A stretch of 64,000 nt of DNA from Agaricus subrufescens (GCA_029945375.1 CM057058.1:4299213-4363212), one strand, 5' to 3'. Shown: positions 44,894-57,755, numbered from the stretch's first letter. Translations and numbers: made by a program. Notes: generated by a model not told the origin, from the sequence alone.

Positions 44894-46603
44894 CTAATCC
44901 TCATCGCTATCCTCACTCGACGAATAATCATCCGGATCATAATCCGCAGTCATACCTTGTTGAGCAGCCAACTGATCCCACGACAACGGTGGCCCATTAC
45001 TCGGTGGCGCTTCAGCCATCGCAACCTCCAAGAAATCTCCATCTAGTTCCTCATCCAACTGCTTCGCCAACTCATCCTCCATATCAACATCATCATCTCC
45101 GAACAATCCTTCATCATCCCCATTTCCATCATCTCCATCTCCATCCCCATATGTATCCCCTCCTCCGACATCTCCTTCATCACTATGATAACTTAGCGTA
45201 CTTAGCGCACGAGCAACAGGTTCAGGTTCAGGATCTGTTTCAGCATTTGCAACTTCTTCCCAATCTTCTTTATCCGAATCTTCAGCTACAGCAGTCGTAG
45301 GTTGTACAACCACAGCCGAAGACTTATGACTTTTCGGTGGTGGCGGAGGTTGAAAGAATCCAGAAGTAGGACCACCGGGTAGAGCGAATCCCTCTGATGG
45401 CGCTGGTGGCGGCGTAGGGGCTGATGACGTTGCTTCCACTTTGGCACGTTTCGTAGGTAGACCAAAACTGAGTACTTCGACTTCCGGATCGCTCTGGACA
45501 GTAGTTGGTACTTCTGGCTCTTTCCTCTTCTTGGGATGTGATGTTGCCTTTGGTTTAGAAGTTGGAGTGGGAAGTGGCGCTGAGGTTGGTGGCGGCGGCG
45601 GCGGCGGCTGTCCCATATTGGTCGTAGGTGTAGGTGCGGGTGCAGGTGCGCGGGGTTTGGGTTGGGAGTTTGTCTGACGAGCTGGTTTCGTAGGTTGCGC
45701 TTTAACAGCGGGTTTGGGCTCAGGGACAGACGGTATATGTTTTTCTTGTTCTTTCACTTCTTTCTTTTGGGGAAGTGGTCGCGAGGGAGGCTGTGATCGT
45801 TTTGGTTGTTTAGGTTTCACCTGTTCGGCAAGAGGGATGTCCTCCGTCAATCCCAACAGTTCCTTTTCCAACTCGTCGTCATCTTCGCCCTCGGCATCCC
45901 TGTCAGAAGGTGACGCCGGAATTGCTGCCAAAAACGTTAGACATGCCTGCTCGGTATGAATAGAAGAAAACACAGCATACGCGAATGCGCCCTAGCCGTT
46001 GTCCGTTTCCGTTCAAAAGTAAGAGAAACGAAAGAATCCACTTTCTCAAGGGTATAAGCCTGTCCATTCCAAATGTCAGCATCTATAAGTCACGATGCCG
46101 AAGGATATTCACTCCGGTCTCGTCATCGTAAACCAACACGCAATCCCACTCTTTGGCTTGCGTTTCATTACCAGCGTATATATTAGCTTCGCCCGCCTAC
46201 GCAGTACCCATCATATGTAAGCAGGGGAGATGTTGAGGTAGCAAGAAACGCTGGACACAACATACCTGCGAGCTCAGTTCAAGCGCAACTTGGGACTTCT
46301 CCTTATCCCTCCCTTTCTTAATTTCTACAGTCCCAGGCTTGGTCGAATCTATCGATGGAGGCTTGAAATTATCTGGGAAGTAAGAAAACGCCCCCCCTCT
46401 CATCAACAACCGCCCTAAATCCCCTACAAAAAACACTCACAGCGAAACGAGTAAAAGTCTCTGTCAGGAAGATTCCGTCTCGGGTTCGTCGCAGGTGGTG
46501 TACCACCCTGTTTACGTGCCTTCAAAGCGCGATTTAACGACGATCCAATGTTAACCTGAAATTTGCCTTGAGCAGGCATCCAAGAAGTGCTCGCAGTCGC
46601 CAT
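44894..46603 (-). CDS. EAF-type RNA polymerase II elongation factor subunit
   Basis: Five exons (46441-46603, 46266-46372, 46113-46196, 45981-46059, 44894-45924) give 487 residues. The EAF domain is residues 1-140: SWMPAQGKFQVNIGSSLNRA, LPDRDFYSFRYNFKPPSIDS, KPGTVEIKKG, then EANIYAGNETQAKEWDCVLV and YDDETGAYTLEKVDS. EAF proteins pair with ELL to stimulate transcription elongation in the nucleus. After the domain come proline-rich and acidic stretches (EGEDDDELEKELLGL, PPPPPPP, DWEEVANAETDPEPEP) and a strongly acidic C-terminus ending EDSDED, as in metazoan EAF transactivation tails. The N-terminal domain is spread over four small exons, so the large last exon alone would look like an anonymous acidic protein. 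Confidence 0.88.
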
Positions 46604-47265
46604 GACTGATAGCAAAGAAAAGGGGAACGAGAGTGATGATGCAGTCCGGTGAAAGGGAGTAACGCTACCCCATGCGAGAATCCCGGAGACAGCAGTACTG
46701 GAACCCTGAATTACTTAATCACCCTCGTTGTCGCCGTTGTCCGAACCGGGTCTATTGTTTGTTCGCTGTACCTTTTTCGAAGCACTCGCTGTTTTTTTTT
46801 CTTTTATGCATGTTACTTCGCACGAGGGCTTGATACTTCTCGCGGCCGACGTCCGTCGTTTGTCTGGATCTGTACGGTGATCTATATTTTTATTTGCCTG
46901 TCTTTTGAGATTAAAATGATACATTTACCAGAAACTTGTAGAACCACTCTGGTTGTGATGCGCGGTCAAGAGAAAGGAGACAGGAGGCCCTGGCTCTTCC
47001 TGTTTTAGTTTTGTGATAAATGTGTGATATACGTTCGGTTCAACACATCGGGCTACTTTCGGCCGATAAGCAAAACACCTTTGAAATATTGAGTTGGCCT
47101 GCAACTGATTTTCAAAGGGCTAATTAACCTGATAGACAATATTCAATGTGCTCTCATTGGCCGTTGAAGCTTACTGACTCTCATGTGGAATCAGTCAAGT
47201 AAGTCGGGAATCGGTTAAGAATGATTATCTACATGACACTACATGATACAAGTTCCCTAATTTCA
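46604..47265. other. intergenic, EAF promoter and MFS 3' flank
   Basis: No gene recognised; plus-strand frame 46649-47008 has no family. Confidence 0.5.
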
Positions 47266-49216
47266 TTAGAAGGTGGAGGTTACTCCTTTTCGTCGTAAAA
47301 GTATTATCACAATGCCAAACATAATAGTACCCAACAAGGCAAATGATCCCGAGAACACGGCGGGTTTCCACCATACAAATGACTTGCCTAATAGGGCGCC
47401 TTGTATTGGTGGACCTGACGGACATCATTAACCCGTTTTAGAGAACTTATTAACTAAAAAGCATACCAGCAAGAGAACCCAGTCCTACGAGGGAAAATCA
47501 GGACCGCAAAACACTTGGACGAACAACAGAGTTCACATACCATATATTGCAAAGGCGACACCCATTCGCAGCCTATACAACATAGATGAATCCCTCATAT
47601 CCATAAGCTTAAGAAGTTACTCACCCCATTTCACTTATATCACGAGCAAAGATAGCACTTAACGGCGCCAAAAGTCCTATAACTTCATCCTTATTCAGCA
47701 ACACTCGCCAAGGTGGGAAAGAGAAGAAAAACAAAAAGAATGCTTACATGCTCCACAGAAGAAGCCGAAGAGGATTCCAATGACAATAAAGGCCGGAGCC
47801 GTAGTTATGCCACTCATAGCATAAATCAAGACTGCACAAGCAAAGGAGCACATCACCATTAAAACAGGCACAGGTATAAACCGGGAACAGAATCCAGGAG
47901 CAATACGACCGACAAAACTGCTAGAATTCGCTATTACCAACTGACAAACTATCAGTCCTATGGAAAACAAGAGAAGGAAAATAAGGTCTATCTTACCACG
48001 TAGAAAGCGAAGTTTTCGCTCAAACCCTGCTTCACGGCGTCCAACTGGATAAAAAAGATCGGGAAAAAGATAGCAAAGGGCATTGTCATGAACCTGAAGT
48101 CCTCATCAGAAAACCTCCAAAACATCCCCAACAATATCTATAATTACCCAAGGACACAGCAGACATACGGCCAATCTGTAGAAAACCTCTTGACAGACTT
48201 CCACATCGGTGGGACAGTTGTAGGCGGAGGTGTCCTTGTCCGTAAGAGGAGACAAGCGATTATCAGCAAGCAGGCATTCATACCAGCGTTGGCTCTAGTG
48301 GCATTACCAAATCCAAGCTTCGGGAATAAGTTGTTTAGCATGATTGGATTAACTATTGCGCCAAGGGACGATCCTGCCGCAACGATCGACATTGCCAACG
48401 CTCGCTTTTTGAGGAAATATTGGGAAATGACGGCTAGGCTAGGCACGTACGTCAGGCCAGCACCGATACCTTGTCCTACACCTTGTGCAAGAAAATTCTA
48501 TTACCATTGAACATATGTTTGAATACTGGCGATATATGAGCTCTCACCTGATAGATATGATTCGGCTGGGATAATGATAACATGAAGAGAGAAAAAATCA
48601 ATAGAGCTGACCCGCCATAGAGGATATGGTAGCTTCCCAGAAAGTCAGTTAGTGTGACTTTAATTGTAGCACCCAGGTCGCTTACAAGTAGCCTTTGTCA
48701 TACAATCTTCCCGCAACAATTCCCATCGCGGTCATAATAAATGCACCCACACTCCCGATCCACCTTGACAGTAAATAATTAGATTAGTCGAAAATGGGGA
48801 GCGTCATGCGCTTCAGATGCTTTAGACCCACGAAATTGCCGAAGGGTTCTCCTCGGTCATGTAGAACCTGGTGTAATAATCTGGAGACATTGATTGGTCA
48901 AACACGACAGAAAGACTGTATTAGATCTTACCTTGATAGACTCCGAATGATCCCGCTAATCTAGTACGTATTAGGAATAGCTCGAAGATCGGGCGTTGAA
49001 ATGAGGCGTACCCAAAACCAACCATCTGGATGCAAAACCTAGAACGAAAGCAAGGGAGAACATTTAAAACACCATCAGCACATCTGAAAAAGCTACATAC
49101 GCTCCAGCAACACAACTCCAGGCTCTGAATCCGCCTTCCGGATATTCGTCAGGTAAGAGCGTACCAAGTTCTGATTCCTGAACATCGATTTTGAATGTGA
49201 GCTCGTCGTTGACCAT
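47266..49216 (-). CDS. MFS transporter, monocarboxylate-porter type, copy A
   Basis: Thirteen exons give 426 residues in phase: 49101-49216, 49012-49038, 48932-48960, 48832-48880, 48686-48763, 48548-48632, 48148-48497, 47997-48093, 47748-47940, 47625-47682, 47541-47572, 47467-47484, 47266-47414. Twelve helices of the MCT-like major facilitator group: PEGGFRAWSCVAGAFCIQMV, GLAGSFGVYQDYYTRFYM, SWIGSVGAFIM, GIVAGRLYDKGY, then FLAQGVGQGIGAGLTYVPSL, SQYFLKKRALAMSIVAAGSS and GPPIQGALLGKSFVWWKPAV. Fungal relatives carry monocarboxylates, riboflavin or other small organics over the plasma membrane; the substrate here is unknown. Four exons are under 33 nt, one only 18 nt. Same direction and structure as copy B upstream. 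Confidence 0.88.
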
Positions 49217-50940
49217 CGTTTTGTTCCTCATCATCCACGTCAAAGATATGAGGGAAGCTGTGTGAGGGGATAGTCTAGCAGGGGCCTAGTACTCCTTTAT
49301 ATCCTTTATATCTTATATGAAATTGGTTGACGGGCTTCATTTAATAGCCGGACCTCAGAGCCTTACGAAGTATCGCATCGTAATAGGCATGATGGGTGTC
49401 AAGCCATCAGAGAAAAAAACGAACATAGAATGTCAAGGAGCTTGCAATCGTATAGTCGGCGCATCGGCCGGATGTAGGTTGTAGACCACAAAGTTGGGGG
49501 TAGCGCCGTACTTGACATTTTGTTCAGCTTCTTCAAATATGTGAAAAATAATATGTGTTTGATTTCGTTCAAGCTGGTGAAGGTGATGGAGATAGACGGG
49601 AGATAGGCCATATATTGAGTTATCCCAATCCTCGATAATATCACATTTACGTTTGCCAGCTAACTCGGACCGATTGCAAACCTCGTGCTGTGTATATGGG
49701 CCTCAATGCCCATAAGTCAACGGTCAACCGGAACTCTTGGGCAAACCACTTGATCTTATTACGAGCTTTCAAAAGTATTAGGCAAGTAACTTTCAAATCG
49801 AGGATTCAAGTTATCCTCTGCGGCAAGGGCCGCGTTTATCCTAAGCTCCATCGGTCGAGAGTTAGTAGGCTATTCTTATTAAGGTTAGCTCCCGACTTTT
49901 GCCCTAACATCACCAAATACTACTCTGGTGGCGCGTGAGACAACAATTTTTCGAAGTATCTAGTCATTGTAAGTGTACGGTATTACAGATACACAACGAT
50001 ACAAGCTAACAAACGATTCAGCACTAGTAGGGGATATGCTCAACCCGGATTTGCAGATTACTTAGATTAGCAGGTGCGAACTGGTCGGATTTCAGAATGG
50101 GCAAGGTTACCTGATCTTTGAAATTTTCTCTGGTTCGTCTCGCAGCATGACAGTTAGAACACGCAAGATCACATGGTATGCTATCTTTTTTGTTCTGTGC
50201 GGAGTGTGGAGAAAGTAGAGCCAAAAATATTTCTCACTTATATTGATCCTTGAAGTACGAATGGACACCGACGCGATGATATGTGGGCACAAGTCCGTAG
50301 AACAAATTTACCAGTGAAAGGGTATACAAGTGGCCTCCGTTAGAAAACTCCACGTACCTCGCAGGCGCTAGACCGAGATCAAACGTTTGCCTGAGTTCTA
50401 AAATCTAGATATAAAGTGCTCAGTAAAGTGGATACTTCTCTTGGTGTCGGACGTGCCGCAACAGCCGGTGGCATCAGTATGGTTCATAGTAGAGCAGCTG
50501 AGCTCCCTGAATTGAAATTTTTGTCGTCGTAAATCTAACTTATTTATTTACCTTACACCCAGGGCCTAGACAGGAGTTTCTTGACCTCGACCGTCGGCCT
50601 TTCTATTTTTAGAAAGCCCGAAGTGGCTTACGAACTAACATGGTGTAAGTCAGCAAGCGAAATCTCAAATTGAATGATATTTGCATGGACTGATATCATC
50701 TAATGTTACGGAATTTCATCAGCCGCCTCTAAATTCCGCAGTTTGGGCTTTCGGGCTGGCGAGTAGTTAGCCAAGCTTCCGTGTGTGTACTTATTGCTCT
50801 CTGCTGCGTTCAAGTCAGCCCCGAGAGTCTCAGTCATATCGATATCCGAAGTCGACTCACTCAAAGATAGCTCTAGTGATGTAAAAAAAATAACTATCTG
50901 TCTACAACGATATCAAGATTCGAACATCTCTCTGAGATGT
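49217..50940. other. intergenic region between the two MFS genes
   Basis: No gene supported. The part near 50641-50700 (TGGTGTAAGTCAGCAAGCGA, ATTTGCATGGACTGATATC) resembles the copy B upstream flank near 53108-53150, suggesting a displaced or duplicated promoter fragment. Confidence 0.5.
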
Positions 50941-52902
50941 TCATTTTGTTTTCCGTCGCAAAGACACGGTCACCATCCCAAACATAATTGAAGCAAGAAG
51001 GCAAAACGATCCAGAAAAAACAGCAGGTTTCCACCATATGAACGACTCGCCCAGTAGAGCGCCTTGAATTGGTGGACCTACCAGACGTAATTAGCCTATG
51101 TTGACAAATGCAGGCGAAGCAAATCTCACCAGAAAGGGCGCCAAGTCCTATGCGTCAATGTAAGAGATGTCATTGTACACCCAAGAGAAACTTCAACTTA
51201 CCATGTATAGCAAAGGCAATACCCATACGTAGCCTATACACATCTTCAGTCGGACATATCATGATCAATCAAAAGTGGGAGCTACTTACCCTATTTCGCT
51301 GACATCACGGGATAACATAGAGATTAATGGAGCCATGCTTGCAATGACTTTGCTCTCATTCAGCCAACGAACAGAAAATAAAAAGGAAATGAATACTTAC
51401 AGGCTCCAGAAAAATAGCCCAACAGTATCGCGAAGACGATAAAGGCAGGCACAGTAGTTATACCAATTACGGCATAGATCAACGCCGAAGACGCAAAAGT
51501 GCATATCATCGTCATAATAGGAACAGATATAAATCTTGAAAAAATTCCAGGTGAAACGCGGCCGAAAATACTAGCAGCGTTCAAGATTACAAGCTGTTCA
51601 ACAGATCAGCTTCGATTTGATCAGGTGAGAATTGAACCAACCGAGTAGAAAGCAAAGTTTTCATTCAAGCCGCGTTTTACGGCATCCAACTGAATATAGA
51701 ACAATGGAAAGTATATGCCGATGGGCATTGACATAAGGCTGGCGGTGATCATCAGAAAACTTTCCATGTCACATCTGGCTATAATTACCCAAGGACGCTG
51801 AAGACATATGGCCAGTCTCTTAAGAATCTCCTGACTGACTTCCAAAACGGTGGAACGGTCGCAGGCGGGGGCTGCCTTGTCCGTAAAAGGAAGCAAGCGA
51901 TTAGTAGCAAGCCGGTGTTCATGCCCGCGTTCGCTCTAACAGCGTTGCTAAACCCCAATTTCACAAATAGGTTGTTTAGCATGATGGGATGAACTATAGC
52001 GCCAAGGGAGGACCCTGCGGCGACAATGGACATCGCAAGAGCTCGCTTCTTGAGGAAGTACTGGGATGTCACGGCCAGGCTGGGCACATAAATTAGACCA
52101 GATCCGAGGCCATGCCCCACACCCTGGGCGAGAAAATTCTATAGCCGAGTTTGAGCTTCTATATTGGGAAAATGATGATGATGCTTTCTGAAACCTTTAC
52201 CTGATAAATATGGTCTGGCTGGCATAGAGACAACATGAAGAGGGAGAAAATTATCAAAGCCGATCCGCCATAGAGTACGTAGTAGCTTCAGCGCAAGCCT
52301 TTGAATCAGCGCGTTTGGGGCATAACAGGAATCACTTACAAGTAACCCTTGTCATATAACCTTCCGGCCGCAATTCCAGAGACGGTCAAAAAGAAGGCGT
52401 TCACGCTCCCAATCCACCTAGAAAATTTAGTAATCAGAATGACTGCGAGTTGCGCTTATCGATGGTGACTCACGATATCGCTGAGGGGTTTTCCTTTGTC
52501 ATGTAAAATCTAGTATAATAATCTGAGGAATATGAATGGCCTGAATCGAAGGTAAGTTAGCCTCACGATCATAGACATACCTTGATAAACGCCATATGAT
52601 CCCGTCAGCCTAGTATGCATCAGACCCGGTTCGATAAAATGATATGATGAATTGAGGTGTACCCAAAGCCGACTATCTGGACACAAAACCTGGTTAAAGG
52701 GAGAAGGAAAACATTGAGATGTCAATGGACGCTGCGCTGAAAAATATGCCCCCCCAATGACTCACGCTCCTGCGACGCAACCCCAGGCTCTCCATCCGCC
52801 TTCCGGAAGCTCGTCTCGAACGGGCGTCCCAAGTTCAGAGTCCTGGACGTCGTAAAGACTATCAGTTTGAGGAGTAAGGCTTGCGTCCAATTTTTCCGTC
52901 AT
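50941..52902 (-). CDS. MFS transporter, monocarboxylate-porter type, copy B
   Basis: Same thirteen-exon plan as copy A (internal exons of equal length, including the 18- and 32-nt exons), giving about 429 residues. First exon 52766-52902 codes MTEKLDASLTPQTDSLYDVQ and PEGGWRAWGCVAGA; the large exon 51789-52138 codes NFLAQGVGHGLGSGLIYVPS, SQYFLKKRALAMSIVAAGSS. Later VSPGIFSRFISVPIMTMICT and GPPIQGALLGESFIWWKPAV. A tandem paralogue of copy A, 1.7 kb upstream in the same orientation. No lesion found; one donor (GTTGGT after FYS) is weak. Substrate unknown. Confidence 0.87.
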
Positions 52903-53289
52903 CGTTCTTGCGGAAGTATGATGGAGAGAAATTAGGAGTCGAGGAGATCATACTTATAACGGATGCGGTCCGCTTCTCTCAATGTCATGCGGTAATCAGT
53001 CGCCAGAGGGACTTGTATCAACATCATGATGCTTGCGCCCAAAAATGAATGATCGGATTGAACTCGGTCCATCCTTGGGAATCACGAAAAAAGCTGAGCA
53101 ATGGACGTGGTGTAAGAAATAATCAAATCGAAATGACATTTGTATGACGTTATAAATAGTAGCAATGAATCCAGTTCACTCTCGCCCCTAAAGTCTAATT
53201 GGAGATATCATCAATGATACTATAAGAAGCAACTTTTATCAAAACAACAGATGAATTATCGACAACTAAAAGTCCTCAATCACCAGCCT
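52903..53289. other. intergenic region
   Basis: Between the MFS copy B start and the Rds1-like stop codon, both minus strand. TGACGTTATAAATAGTAGC near 53147 may be a TATA-like element. No gene. Confidence 0.45.
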
Positions 53290-54710
53290 TCACTGAGCGG
53301 GAGAGTTAGACCAACCGAGAACAGTAATTTTACCATCAGCCGAGTTGCCCTTGAACATGTTAGGTTTTCCGGGAGTGAGGTTAACGGCGGGATTGATGGA
53401 AACAGCACCACTCGATGATGGGGCTGCAGCACTGCCAGTTGCGGTTGCACTAGCGGCCGAGACAGTAATTGATGATACGGAACCGGCGACAACAGCAGGT
53501 GTCGCTGCACCGGCGCTCCCAGTTTGTGTTGCACTAGCAACGCTGGCGATGATGGAAGAAGCATCAGCGGGGGAAATTGTTGTGGTGCTGACTGATGTGC
53601 CGGCAGACCCATTGTTTGACGAGGCACCACCTGCATTGCCACCGGAGTTACCAACAGCGGCTTGGCCGAGAGCTTGAGGTTGCGTATCAATGAAAGCTAT
53701 CGTAGGTCCAGCAACAACGGATTTGGTTGCACGATCCACCACATCATTAAGGAGCGGTTGACCATCAGACGTGATCCAAATTGCGACAGGTCCATTGATG
53801 CCCTCAGGAACATTGCACTTATTCAAGGGCAAAGCGATCGCGAAAGGAGCACCGCCAACTACCATTTGACAGAACATGCCCTATCAAACAGTGTCAGCGT
53901 ACGCGTCAAAGCAACGTTAAAGATACTCACGTCCGTAGAGCCCTTCATAGCGGATGAACTAAAGGTGAGGAGGGTTCCTGGCTGAGCGGCCCCTTTGTTT
54001 GTGATAGTCAATGTCGGATTGGCAGGGACACCAAGATCACATGGACCGTCAATAAACGGCGAAGCAATAGCGAGGACTTCACTGGGAGAAAGTGCCATGT
54101 CGAATGCAGAGGGGATGGCTGTTCCGGTCCCAGACAGGATATTCAAAATAGTCTGGTGGCGCGATTCAACCGTCAAGATGGAAGCAGCATCCGTAAGGAG
54201 GATGGGGTTCGTGACTAAATGAGCTGCACCCAAGTACGCCGAAACGCCAACAAGCTCGACAACGCGAGCAGTGGCTGCCATCGTAGGGACATCTGAGAGG
54301 ACGGAGTCGAACTTGAACTTGCAACTGGTAATGGGTTTCTGCCCAAGGGACTTTAGAGCACCCTGCAGAACCGTAGTATGGGTAGCTTCATCATGCTGGA
54401 TGCCCTTAAATTGTTCGATAGGAACATCGCTCGAGCTGAAACCAGCAGATGTGAAATCAGAAGTTTGAAACTTGTCCAGGGCCTGAGAGTAGAAGCCGGT
54501 CTCAAGCTGTTCTAGAACGTTGGCAAACTCTGAAAGTGAAGAAAAAGGCGATGAACGTTCAGATGGCAGCCATAACATGGACCGAAGACGAGACATACGA
54601 AGGACCGTTACATCTGCAGCCGTGCGTTTTCCATAGTAACGAGTAGGGGCGCCAGAAACAAAAAGAGGAAGGACGGCAAGTGCCACGGCAATGAAAGATG
54701 GGGAGTGCAT
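53290..54710 (-). CDS. secreted ferritin-like domain protein, Rds1 type
   Basis: Three exons (54599-54710, 53931-54529, 53290-53880) give 433 residues. Signal peptide MHSPSFIAVALAVLPLFVSG; then the ferritin-like helical core: QFANVLEQLETGFYSQALDK, VPIEQFKGIQHDEATHTTVL, CKFKFDSVL, VELVGVSAYLGAAH, ILTVESRHQTILNILSG, followed by IASPFIDGPCDLGVP, and a C-terminal Ser/Thr/Ala-rich linker with GWSNSPAQ at the end. The E..E and E/H spacing (FYSQ..., HDEATH, ESRHQ) is that of metal-binding four-helix proteins. Rds1 of fission yeast is a stress-induced protein; many basidiomycetes have several secreted copies. Metal content and activity are unknown. The stop follows immediately after the serine-rich tail; no GPI signal is obvious. 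Confidence 0.87.
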
Positions 54711-55650
54711 GATATTAAGAGGAGAAAGCCGTCGGTGTTGTTGATAAAATGAAGCCTGCTTAAAGGAGTGGAGAGAACGAAATAATAGATATCAAAAACA
54801 GGGACACCAGGGGACAAGCGACCAGGCTGCCCAAAAAGACGACTATGAACAGATAAGGGTACATGATAGTCAATGACAGCAGCCAAAGAGCTGGACAATG
54901 GAACTTACCAAAAAGCAAAGAAAGAAAGGTAGGAAAACGAAGAGAGAGGAAGGGAGGAAAGATCGTTGGACAACCATCAAGCTCAAGTATATGTATATTG
55001 TCGGGTCACCTGGAAACAAGTCCGGGACTTTGGGCCAACAAGAATAGCATTGATCGATCTCGGCCACGCCGGCTTTGTTCGTCGAATAGGAAATGCGTGT
55101 AAAATATTCCCATGGAGATATCATGGAAAGCATACCGCGATCGCCAAGCTTGGTTGTGCTACCCAAGTTGGGTAGAATGGTCCCTCTTGTCTCGCCTCGT
55201 CCTCGATATATAGTGAGAAAAAATCATCGTAGAACAGACAAATGGCATCAACAATATCAAAGCGCAACACCATCATCCGGCAGACTGCAAGAGCATCAAG
55301 TTAAGACCTGGCCGTCAATAAAACACGCAAACAGGGGTTGATAGCGCCAAAAATAGTTGAGGCGGGTGCGCCTGTTTCTTCCGTTGATCAGCTCCACGTA
55401 TTCCTCGAACGGGTGGTATTCATAACGTTCTTTGTTTACAAAGTGGGGTACCGAAGAATGCAACGATCGAAAACTCCATATCTACATTCTATCTCTGGCT
55501 GGTAAATCTATAATTTTGATTTGAGTATGCACTGCAGTGTTCCTTGACACGCCATGCAACACAAGTGTAGCATAGCCGACATAATGGCAGATCATATCCA
55601 GACTGATGAATCATAGGATGATACACAGAATAATGATATTCCCGGTACGG
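54711..55650. other. intergenic region
   Basis: Promoter of the Rds1-like gene and 3' flank of the carboxypeptidase; both on the minus strand. No coding sequence recognised. Confidence 0.5.
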
Positions 55651-57755
55651 TTACATCATAGACCCAGTGAGCCATCGAGAAACCATGGCCAGCGCCTCTG
55701 CTGGCTTATCATGGGGGACGTAAATAACATAGCAGCATCAGTACAGTCACACAGCAATCAATATAAAAACACTTATCATGTGCCCAGCTTCTCGAATAGT
55801 GACGAAGGTCAACAGGTCTGTTTGCTTAACCTCACCTACAACCTTTCCATCTACCATCCACTCTCTCCAGGACTCTTGTTGATAGACATCACTTCGACTC
55901 CACAAAAGTTTATCGACCCACAATTTATTCGCAACCCAGTTGCACTGCCAGTCATAAGTACCAGCATATATCAGGATACGCACGCCGCGGTCAAGGAGGT
56001 TGGCTACGTAATCTTGTGTATGGGTGCCCCATTTGTCTAAGTGTGAATCAAAGTTCCGGCCAACCACGTCTGAACAAGCTGAAAAGTTTCCGGGACTCTC
56101 AACTCCTAGCATCTCTCGGGTTTTGGGGAGGTCAAGGTATTCCGCAATGGCGTCATTTTCCCTGTAACAAAGGTTACCCTCGCATGGCTGGTTGCATTTC
56201 AGTGCCATATTTCCCTTTTCTGGCGCATCGAGCTGACCTTGGAAATATCATACACATTTTTACCTGTGGGGAGATTAAATACGAGTAGAGATAGGATAAT
56301 AATGGCGCTCACCCGTGTTCCACATGGCAGTTGACAACTCATTGTCACAGAAGTCAATAGTAGCACGACAGTCGATGGCATCAAAATGATCGATACAGGA
56401 TTCGTACAGCCGTTTCTGGCACCGCGGAAGCTATAGTGTACACCAATCATTCAATCAAGTTGAAACACGGATCGCGGAATGTGGCTCACGGATGTCTTCA
56501 TGCGCACGCAAGCCGAAATGGATTGGAAGGGAACATCTAATGATGCTCTGCCACATTCAACTTCATACCGACCTAAGTAAAGGCTTTGTCTCGAGTCAGT
56601 CATTTAGAACACGGAGAAAAATCTAAGCTAATTACGTGGAGACGTCCGTGATGCCATTTCCGATAAGGACGCTTTGAAGGTTCAAAGTTTGCCTTTTCTC
56701 AGATTTAGCAATCTGATTTTGATCGTATATTTCGCTGGCGAAGACGGGAAGGTAGCGTCCCTATTTGAAAATGAGATTTCAGATCTTCTTTCAAGAGAAT
56801 TTGTTTACCCCGTAAGATTCTCCAGCGAGATGGAGGCGACGACCTGCAAACTGTGAAAAGGTTTCAAAAAAGATGCTGATAAATGCTTGAACATTTTTAG
56901 CGGCATCTTCTGTGGTTTCTACGGTCTCCCCGTAATCAGCGTAAGAGAAGCCTACTCCAACTCTGAAGATTCATCATTGTACTGAAATCAGGGAAATAGT
57001 CTAAATTAGACTTACGGTTGATCGAGGAAGAATATATTGGCTTCTTGATTCCAAGAGAACGGATTCCAAACAGTGCCGTTTGGAGAACTCTTGGTCATAT
57101 CAATACTGCATGGACCTGGCATGAACAAGAGCCATTTGTTTATTGAGGTGAACTGATGAGACGAAAAAGAAATTTCATACCGAGTTCCATCAACAAGCCC
57201 ATAGCAGAGGAGCAACCTGGACCTAAATTATATGCATATCAGCCTTCGTGAGAGTCGTTCAATGTTTTGAGTGACGCATATACCTCCGTTGATCCACATC
57301 ATAACATCATCTTGTGATGTAGGTCAGAGAACTGAGTGTAGTTGACAGCAACGTAAAAAAAGCACCCTTATCTGGATCCCTCCGGCTTTCAAAGAAGTAA
57401 AAGAAGAGATGCTTGGCACCAGCATCTACATCCAGGTACCCGGTATAAACGCTGCAAGGGGAAGAATTAGACTTCCTGGTCCCCCTAGAAGAAATTGGTA
57501 AACTCACTTGACGGTTGAGTCGCAGAATGGAGTCTTCTTGACGCGGACTCGGTGGTTAGGAAAGCGTGTATTCTCGAGCACCGTATAGTCATTAGAGGCA
57601 ACCGATGACAGGTGCAAGATTCCCGTGGTAGCCCCACCAGTATGGTTGAGCTGCAAACGAGTTTGAGACCAGTTTATATCTTCCGTATACTTGTCCGCGA
57701 GATGTCCATAACTGAAAGGAAGCAGCGAAAACAGCAGCAACGACGACCACAACAT
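55651..57755 (-). CDS. serine carboxypeptidase, peptidase S10 (carboxypeptidase Y-like)
   Basis: Twelve exons (57508-57755, 57366-57451, 57284-57310, 57181-57222, 57016-57115, 56809-56962, 56636-56760, 56490-56583, 56313-56430, 56238-56263, 55777-56187, 55651-55719) give 499 residues. Signal peptide [57 protein letters not shown] at the oxyanion site; [18 protein letters not shown]; catalytic Ser in [14 protein letters not shown]; catalytic Asp in [15 protein letters not shown]; catalytic His in REAGHMVPHDKP. It removes C-terminal residues from peptides in the vacuole or outside the cell. The last intron is AT-AC and must be removed to join GHM to VPHDKP. The ATG 16 codons inside the longest frame was chosen because it begins a clean signal peptide. 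It is divergent from NOP58, with 222 bp between starts. Confidence 0.92.
55720..55776 (-). other. AT-AC intron in carboxypeptidase gene
   Basis: 57-bp intron read on the minus strand as ATAAGTG at the donor and TATTTAC at the acceptor, with TACTGAT (branch-point-like) about 20 nt from the 3' end. Splicing joins GAAGCTGGGCACATG to GTCCCCCATGATAAGCC in phase, giving [15 protein letters not shown]. No GT-AG choice keeps the frame. The donor is U2-like (GTAAGT with G1 changed to A), not the U12 type ATATCC. Confidence 0.75.
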
